Positions 56,749 through 64,000 of a DNA stretch of 64,000 bases are shown here, in pieces; the first letter of the stretch is position 1, and the number at the start of each line of letters is the position of its first letter. Both the position numbers and the translations under genes were made by a program. The stretch comes from Apostichopus japonicus. Taxonomy: Eukaryota; Echinodermata; Holothuroidea; Aspidochirotida; Stichopodidae. The notes below the pieces were generated by a model. The model saw only the letters and a list, made by a program, of their open reading frames with translations. It did not search any database and had not been told where the DNA came from. The stretch covers positions 14,537,499-14,601,498 of the forward strand of contig NC_092565.1 in assembly GCF_037975245.1 (NCBI RefSeq). Reading direction: 5' to 3'.

Positions 56749-59700
56749 CACTCTTAAAACACCTGGGTCATATTCATGACCCAAACGCAGGGTCGATGGT
56801 CTTATAACCCAATTTGGGTTGTACCATACACTAAGATGACCTAATGCTAAGTCCGAAATTGACTTTCAACAATGAGTCAAAATAATATTGCACTATGATT
56901 GGTCAACATTATAGGAATATGAGTGCATCATTTCAGATCAGCCAATTAACGAACACACATTGACCGTCTGATAATATTGGCCCTGCGCGCGCGCCATAGA
57001 CAACTTGGCTGTAGGACAAGGTTGCTGACAGAGCGAACATGATCAGAAGCACAGATGAATTCGTTTGTGAAAGATAAATTAGTAGAATGGGGCTTGATGG
57101 AATGGGCTTATTCATTCCAAGGTATGGTATCATGTGCAAATATCTTTTGTTATATGTAATTAAATTTCAAGAAATGCTGACGTAGCATACGAAGACATAA
57201 CGTAAGGCTAAGTCGGTGACTGAATTCGTAGTCGTACTAGCCTACGGCCTAACGTTAAGCCATAACATAGGCTAGGCCTAACGTAGGCATGGCCTGTAGA
57301 CATTACACTATCTGGTTAGGCTAAGTAGTTTCTTTAAAATATTGAGATTATGTATATATGTACGAAACCTCTACTAGGCTTTAGTATCCGGTATACAAAT
57401 CCACAATCCTGATATGAATATTAGGCCCCTAATGGTTGAAATTGTAAAATATGGAGCTAATTTACAGAAAGTTCTGTCCAAGTTGTTAAACGGACCCGTT
57501 TTGCCTAGTCGCTGCCAGTTAGCCTATGTACAAAAAATGCAAAGTTTTCGATAGGACTAAGAAGTAAGATGTCAATATATCCTATAGGGCCTAGGCCTAT
57601 TACTACCGTTAGGATCGCCCGTGGATAGACCCATGGACTTGCACGGAGACCAAACATTATTCCATATTCTTACATTTGCCGAACTGTATATTTAAAATAA
57701 ATATGACGATGCACAAAGTTCTGCATAAGTAAGCATTGTTGACGATGCATAATTAAGCATTGTTGTGCCAAGTTTGCTGAGTAAATATGATGAGGCCCCT
57801 AGGCTAGGCCTATTTGCGATCATGAGGATGACGGCTAGATTTGGACAGGCTAATGGGGTGTTTTTTTTTGTACACATCGGGGCAGCTACTGTAGTGTGAA
57901 GCATTTAGCCTAACATTAGGCCTAGGCCCTACTGCGTATAGTGTTATAGGTCTAACGTTAGATATGGAACAAGCACCTGTGAACAAGAGTTTTTACCAGA
58001 ATTTTAGGGTTAGGCCTAAATAACAAAAATAGCTTAGTCCTAGTTAAATAGCTAATGTTACATCTGATTAAGCAGTAAGTGTACTAACATACTGTAGCTT
58101 ATCTGACTTCCGAACGAAAGGCAAAGAAGACCAAAAAAGAGGCAGAACTTGGAATAAATTTACAACAATTTCATTTGAAAATTTCTTGGCAATGAAAATT
58201 TTGAATTATCATACAAAATAACATTTAGGCCTAGCCTAGAATGTTATAGGCCTATGCTAGGTCTATTTGGTCAAGATGTGAAAAAACAGCCTGTTTTGCA
58301 TATATTATGGTGAAAAATAAGTAGGCCTAGCAGATCTTATTTGTTCATATTGCTTTTTGAGCACGTTGCTATACGGTAATATTGGAACGTATTGTTAGGT
58401 AGCCTATGTGTATATGCAGTATTCGGGCACCTTATGATACCCTACGATAAATACTTGTATATAAATTCTACAAATTAAGTATGTACAGTTAAGCAGGGGC
58501 GGGGGGGGGGGGGGGTGTTGTAACAAGTAAGTAGCACGGGTGCCTGTAATGTGCACTTTTCAGCCAAATTGCTTCAACATTCATTGAAAATATTCAGATT
58601 ATGATGCCAGCACCAGACAAACCTCAATCTATATAGGGCCTGGCATAATCGTCAGGGTTCGAAATATGTGGTAGTTCAGTAGGCTGTAGCAGAGTAGCCC
58701 TAGACAACCAAATATACGTTGGACTACCACAACTGTCAGAACACTTAGTAGCAGTAGTCCGATGGGCTACCAAAATTTCCCAATTTGAAAGCTTTTATCT
58801 GTGATAAGTTGTTTTCACCCACACTAACAATGTGTAAATCTTTTCCATAGCAATACTGTATATTGTATATATCATGAATCATCATTGTGTAAAAAATTAT
58901 ACAGGAAAAAATCTTCACAGTCCAAGTCTGGGCACAAAAAATGCTTTCTGTGCAGATTTGTCACATATTTCATCCTTTTTCAGATTAATCTTGACTTTGA
59001 AGTCATCAAGCCAAAGTGTGGGGACAAATTGTTCCTGTTATGGACACCTGCACTCGCTAGGAACCTACTGCATTATGCTGACAAGCAAAATGGTTGGTCT
59101 TGACACCTGGGGATTGATCAAGACAGCAGTCAACTATCAGGTAACTAAGGTGCAATAACTTAACCCAGGTAAAATGCATGTGAACTGTTTTCATGTGACA
59201 CTGCCAGTGATGTGTCACTGGGCCCCGGTTGAGCTTCACCTCAGTCAGGGGAAATAATGAAAATGGTGTGTATTTGGAGGAGGGGGTCAGTCAGGGGATT
59301 AAGGTGGCCAGTCAGATAACAGAATAGTGTCAAGTATTATGCTTGATTGCCATGTGTCAGTACACAGTGTCTCAGGTCTGGCATGGGCGCAACCCTGCAC
59401 AGTCAACATAGATGACATCGGATTTGTTATAAGCTACAAATGTTTTCTATTCTCGCATCAGAATTCTGGTAATATTGTCTTGCTTCATCGACGAACATTC
59501 ATTGGCCTGGCATCCACCCAACTTTGGATCACAATCAGAGATGCTGTTGAGAAATTGGTGGATTTGTAGAGCCGTCAGAGATCCTATCCACACTATATAA
59601 TGCATAATGTTCCACTGAAAGCCTTTTTGTAACTGATATATCATCATATATTACCACAAATGTGTTAGCTTATAACACAGGCATAATCAGTGACTCTATG

Positions 59701-62529
59701 AGTGTTAAGTCTGTGAATCTTTCCCCAAGGTTCTTATTTTCCCTCTTTACAGATGATGAAGTATGCAACATTGCACTGCAGTGCATTCCATGCATCCTAC
59801 TAATTGGCAAAGGAAAACGGGCTACAATTGAAGATGCCCTAACTTCATTTGTGGATTTGCAAAAGGTGAGCTGAAAGCTAAATTTGAAGTAGAAAAATTC
59901 CTTTTATCAGATCATCGTCGGTTACAGGTTCATCTAGGAAAATTGACAGACGATACAATTATGGATGAAACAGGCAAAGAGCTTGCCTTCTGTTCTCGAG
60001 CAGTGTACATCGATTGGTGAGACAAGACATTCATCAATTACAATCCCACCCTGCTCCTAGAACCACCATTTTATGTTCCCATCTGAAAGACATGAACGAT
60101 GCATTCAGCCACTTTCCCAAGGGGAATGGTGGAAGGGGACTATCAAAGCATCGGTCACTAATGCTCTGCAGCTGTGCCAATCAAATGCCCGAAGAACCTC
60201 ACCACCCCCAGAAATTGTGAAAACATTACCCACTAGCAAGTTCTCACACAGACAACTGCACCAGGTTGCATTGTACAAACCCTAAACCAAATTCATTACA
60301 GGTAGAGTTGTAACAATGATTCCTCATTCCAGTATACACATGATATATGAATACATGTATATAAATGTGAATGCAGAATATGTTGAGTGTGCAGTGGAAG
60401 AGTGTACAATCTAATTCACACCGATCGGATAGGACATTGCGGTATTCCAGGCAGTATGCTGGGATAGTATAATTGTCTTGTTAACTTTTGAACACTGTGT
60501 TCATCCAAAATCAATTGTCCAGGGTTCCTCGATGAGCCTCAAATTAACTTACAGAGGCCCGACAATTCTTTATATCTGAATTAGTAAAAAAAAACTTGTT
60601 TTCAGTACAATGCATAAAATACCTGGCATCTCTACAACCCTCTATGAAATTGTGGCACTATTCATCACTGAAGTTGTGAATGCTAAATACTGCACATCCT
60701 TAATCAAAACAAAGATTGCTTCTATCAATACCCCACCTTCTGGGGAGTACTACAATATATGATCCTTTCTATATGGAAGGCAGTATTTGAATATATCTAA
60801 GAAGTTTGCTTCCATAACCTTTTCTTTTTCATTTCAGATTGGAACCAATTTTCTACACTACCTTGAAGGGGTGAAACAAAAGCAACCATTCGTTCTAGCT
60901 ATTGGAAGCAGCAGGGTTAGCCCGGAACAAACTTACATAATCATAGAGAGAGAAGCCATTCCACAGGAGTCGCTGATTAATGCCATTGATTTATGTTTTA
61001 AGTGTTTTCATGTTTTTGATATGGATTATCAGTGGCAATGATACAACTCCTGGCAGTTCCTCCAGACTGTTGTATACGACATTGATGTACCTGGGAAAAT
61101 TTCATTATCAGTTGTGTCATTGAAGACATATTTGAAAATCAAAATGAAGTAGGGCTGAAAATGTTCATACCTGGGTCCCATATTCATGCTTCAACAAGAA
61201 CTTTCAACAAAGTTGAAACAATAGTCGCACAGTGCAACACTAGAATTAACTTGTCAATCGATTCAACTGTCCATTACAATTCCTTTTTACATTACAGTTG
61301 AAAGAATTTGGACACAATTTTGTTCAATGCCGAGCAACCTTTATGATCATCTGAAGTTGTGTGATTTTAGTTGAAATCTCAACTGTTAGTTGAATCACGT
61401 TTATGGGACCAAGGCATACTTGCCTCATATACAAAGCAAAGATATTTTTGTATTCTAAGAAGAATTGGCAAAACGTTTTCAGCCTGTATGATCATATTTG
61501 TTTTCATCTCATAAATTCCAGTTCCAAAGTTGCAGCTCACAAATTGTTTTGCTGTCATGAAATTTTAGAAGGAAATTATATGGATTGTCCCAGTTATCTG
61601 CTCTAAATAAATTTCTTGGACTATTTTCAATTGAACGGCTCTTGGAATGCAGAAATCTGCGTATCCATTCTACACATATTTACATATTTACCTGTGCTGG
61701 GTTATGTACAACAGCAGTATAAATATTACACATAATATTTGGACTCATTACTTATAGGCTTGCCGCCGTTTAATGAAAGCCATGGATAAGTGTTAAAAGG
61801 GGGGGGGGGGGGAATCTTTCTTTACGAGGCCTAATAATAGTGAACATTTTCAAGCCTGACCATCCATCACCCCATCTTTTAAAAATGTGGCAACCATGTT
61901 TTGATTGTCATTTTCTTCTTTTGTTATTACATCTTAAGTAAGGCAAATACCTCCCCATGCGAGCTAGTCTATGCTTTAGCTGATAACTATCACTATGAAG
62001 ACACACACATGTCTAGCTAGAAAGTGTTCGTTCATACATTCAGCAAATTGTATTTTATCCAAACAAGTCTAATAAAATGTTGAAATTGTTTATGTAAAAA
62101 TTGCAATGGGGTAAAAAAAATATTAAATCATTGGTAATGCTACAAACAATTCCTTCCTTTAGATCTTGTACTATGGTACCATGTTAATGAAACATTCAGT
62201 TTTGTTGCAATTTTACATTTCAGTTCACTTTCTTTGAAGGAGTTATATCAATAAATTGCTCTGTCAAATGAAGCCTTTTGTATTTATGTATTTTTTCCTA
62301 TAAGAGTCAAGCTGACCCAAATTTGGTTGATTTTCCATAATAACCCTTGCCTGGGTCAATATTTACCAATATTTCTGGGTCAAATTTTCAACCCATAAAT
62401 TGGGTCACTTATTCTGACCTTATTTTCTGGGTCAGTTTGACCCAAATGTGTTAGGTTCCCTCCTGACTTTCATTTGGGTCAAAAAGTGACCCAATTTGGG
62501 TCAATTTTAACCCAAGTGTTTTTAGAGTG
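56749..62529. mobile_element. 5.78-kb DNA transposon with CACTCTTAAAAC ends, TA target duplication
   Basis: Begins CACTCTTAAAACACCTGGGT and ends CCAAGTGTTTTTAGAGTG. It is inserted at the TA of CATAGGCGTACG, so TA is duplicated on both sides. Both termini are rich in GGGTCA / TGACCC words (56760-56830, 62310-62515). It contains SAMD3-like exons on the plus strand. No recognisable transposase is seen. Confidence 0.87.
58984..61130 (+). pseudogene. SAMD3-like gene remnant inside the 5.78-kb transposon
   Basis: Candidate exon 59752-59866 (acceptor TTTACAG, donor AAAAG|GTGAGC) encodes NIALQCIPCILLIGKGKRAT, then IEDALTSFVDLQK. Exon 60839 onward (acceptor CATTTCAG) encodes KQKQPFVLAIGSSRVSPEQT, YIIIEREAIPQESLINAIDL and FKCFHVFDMDYQWQ. 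A TGA then interrupts a frame that continues YNSWQFLQTVVYDIDVPGKI and SLSVVSLKTYL. The PFVLAIG...YIIIE...FxVFDxxY...FLQ order parallels PFVAVIG...FIQK in the 17.9-25.7 kb element. A further possible exon begins at 58984 (acceptor TTTTTCAG; LDFEVIKPKCGDKLFLLWTP). Frames at 59326-59569 and 60073-60285 are unassigned. Confidence 0.55.
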
Positions 62530-62636
62530 TAGGCGTACGAGGCGGGGGGGGGGGGGGGCAGTTTTAAAAAACAAATTTCCAGAGGACAAGAAATTCAGGC
62601 AAAAGTCCTGAAAAATTCGGGCAGCCTATGAGGAGA

Positions 62637-62638
<2 letters not shown>

Positions 62639-62734
<96 letters not shown>

Positions 62735-62810
62735 ATATATATATCTATATATATATATCTATATATATATCTATATATATATATATATATAGATATATAG
62801 ATATATATGC
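62639..62810. repeat. (TA)n microsatellite with TATC variants
   Basis: About 130 bp of TA, then ATATATATCT blocks, inside the hAT element where the other copy has a hairpin. Confidence 0.96.
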
Positions 62811-63539
62811 AGTAGCTTGCCCAAACGTTTTTCAATTTTTTGCCCGACAATTCATTGATTTTCTTTATTTAGCATCATGATGCCCGAATATTTCCGTGTA
62901 ACACCACCGTAAGCGCAGCTCACCTGGGCTACCACGCTTTTTGCACGATCAATTTTTTTTCTAACTAGTCAACTGTATACCTGGACATCTCCGACATGAG
63001 TGTATATAAGAAACATTTTCTTTTTGATGGAATGGATGGTGGGGGGGGGGGGGGGAGGAGTGCCTACAAGCCTAGAAGTACAGGTTTATCACATTCTTTG
63101 TTACATTTTATACTGTTTTGTGAGACAAATTGCAGTCTCACCCGACATAGCGACATTATCCCGCCTACGTGTCGTTGAACAATGAATGTTTTTCTGGAGG
63201 TAGCTGAGTACTGTGTTATTATAATAAATACGGTAACTAAATATGAGCTTAAAAATATACTGTCCTATTTTTCCTCTTCAAAGTGATGTAACCATTTTTT
63301 CTTCTTCTAATTTGCCAAATTTTTGTGGGGAAGTGTAAATTTCTAAAATGTGAGATTATAAAAGAAAGAATGTTTATATGCAACTTGCAAGGCCTCAGAT
63401 GTGCCGTTCCCAAAAATGTTCCTGTACGCTACGCGCCAACCGATGGTGGCGCGCCGCTTAGATAGTGTCACGGGAACTTTCGGACACAAAACTTTCTGCC
63501 CCCCAAACTAAAATGGTCCCGTACCCCTATGACCTCGGC

Positions 63540-64000
63540 CCACAACATTAGGCTTCTGACCCAAATGACCTTTGACCTCAAACAATACAAAACCCTTCTT
63601 GTACTCAACAATGTACTCTTTTGCACAAACTATGGGATCAATCTAAGCTTCGATTCTTGAGATATCGTGTTTACAATGTGGGCGGTACACACACGCCAGC
63701 ATGAATGAATAGGTTACAATTATTATCAAAGCCAGGAAAGCTGCTCTTCAGAAGTTGAACATTATATTGCAGAGTTTCAAACTGACATCACATAAAATTA
63801 TCTTCTCGAAACTAAAACAAATGAAATTTAATTTCTGAAAACAATTGTCAGGAAACTGAAGTTTTCTTCTAATTAACTTATTCCTGTCTTTATTATTGTT
63901 GAATGGTTAATTTTTTAGGCCATTAAGTCGAAACTGATTTATTGTGTGAAGACCGCTACAGTCCTTTACCCTCACATAAGCCAGCAAATACTCAGAACTG
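63540..64000. other. Right end of window: dispersed-repeat continuation, then no gene
   Basis: 63540-63700 (ACCCAAATGACCTTTGACCT, GAGATATCGTGTTTACAATG) continues the repeat split at 56744. Nothing coding is seen to the end. Confidence 0.5.

Larger units (their letters stand above)
56745..63531. mobile_element. hAT-type element, CATAGGCGTACG family, split by a 5.8-kb transposon, TSD ACCTCGGC
   Basis: The element is CATA (56745-56748) plus 62530-63531, starting ...TAGGCGTACGAGGCGG and ending GGTCCCGTACCCCTATG. ACCTCGGC flanks both ends (56737-56744, 63532-63539). It is the inverse orientation of the 40589-42234 copy and lacks that copy's CAAGGG insert. It carries a (TA)n tract (62639-62810) and the shared core at about 63421-63471. 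Confidence 0.92.

Noticed and set aside
62626-62850. Ile/Tyr-rich minus-strand frame
   Set aside because: It is a TA microsatellite in a hAT element.

Overview
The window is eukaryotic genomic DNA from an animal. It is AT-rich, has split genes with GT-AG introns, and is dominated by transposons and tandem arrays. Frequent TAGGCCTA-type words, the repeat types and the look of the genes suggest a marine invertebrate deuterostome, most likely an echinoderm such as a sea cucumber. That placement is inference.

Three host genes are supported, all on the minus strand. Two are tandem paralogues of a type II membrane sulfotransferase related to the WSCD / Sulfotransfer_1 group. Copy A runs from an N-terminal anchor exon at 12.8 kb to a last exon cut by the left window edge. 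Copy B is complete, from 38.3 to 31.55 kb. Their four coding exons match in length where comparable, and every junction is phase 1. The third gene (46.65-47.91 kb) is an intact, monoamine-like class A GPCR.

The introns of A and B carry very large arrays: about 150 copies of a 21-bp unit plus about 75 copies of a 59-60-bp unit in A, and about 30 copies of a 49-bp unit in B. The 21-bp array appears to have grown out of the 3' splice site and first codons of A exon 2, so each unit carries a potential splice acceptor and the heptapeptide N-C-S-T-D-I-x.

The rest is a layered transposon record. Several hAT-type non-autonomous families with 8-bp target duplications have clear boundaries (1547-3633, 2530-3335, 20130-21410, 26104-26398, 36375-36673, 40589-42234, 41153-41809, 43336-43730, 56745-63531). 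Four of these families share an internal hairpin-like core. Two large elements (17869-25726 and 56749-62529) have CACTnTAAAA-type ends and TA target duplications. Each carries remains of a SAMD3-like gene and no transposase I can recognise. One sits inside a LINE and the other sits 2 bp inside a hAT terminus, so their ends can be read to the base. LINE remnants lie at 17.3-27.0, 29.1-31.3, 37.1-37.3 and 52.2-52.8 kb. Other repeats include tRNA-like and U2-snRNA-like SINE copies and many microsatellites.
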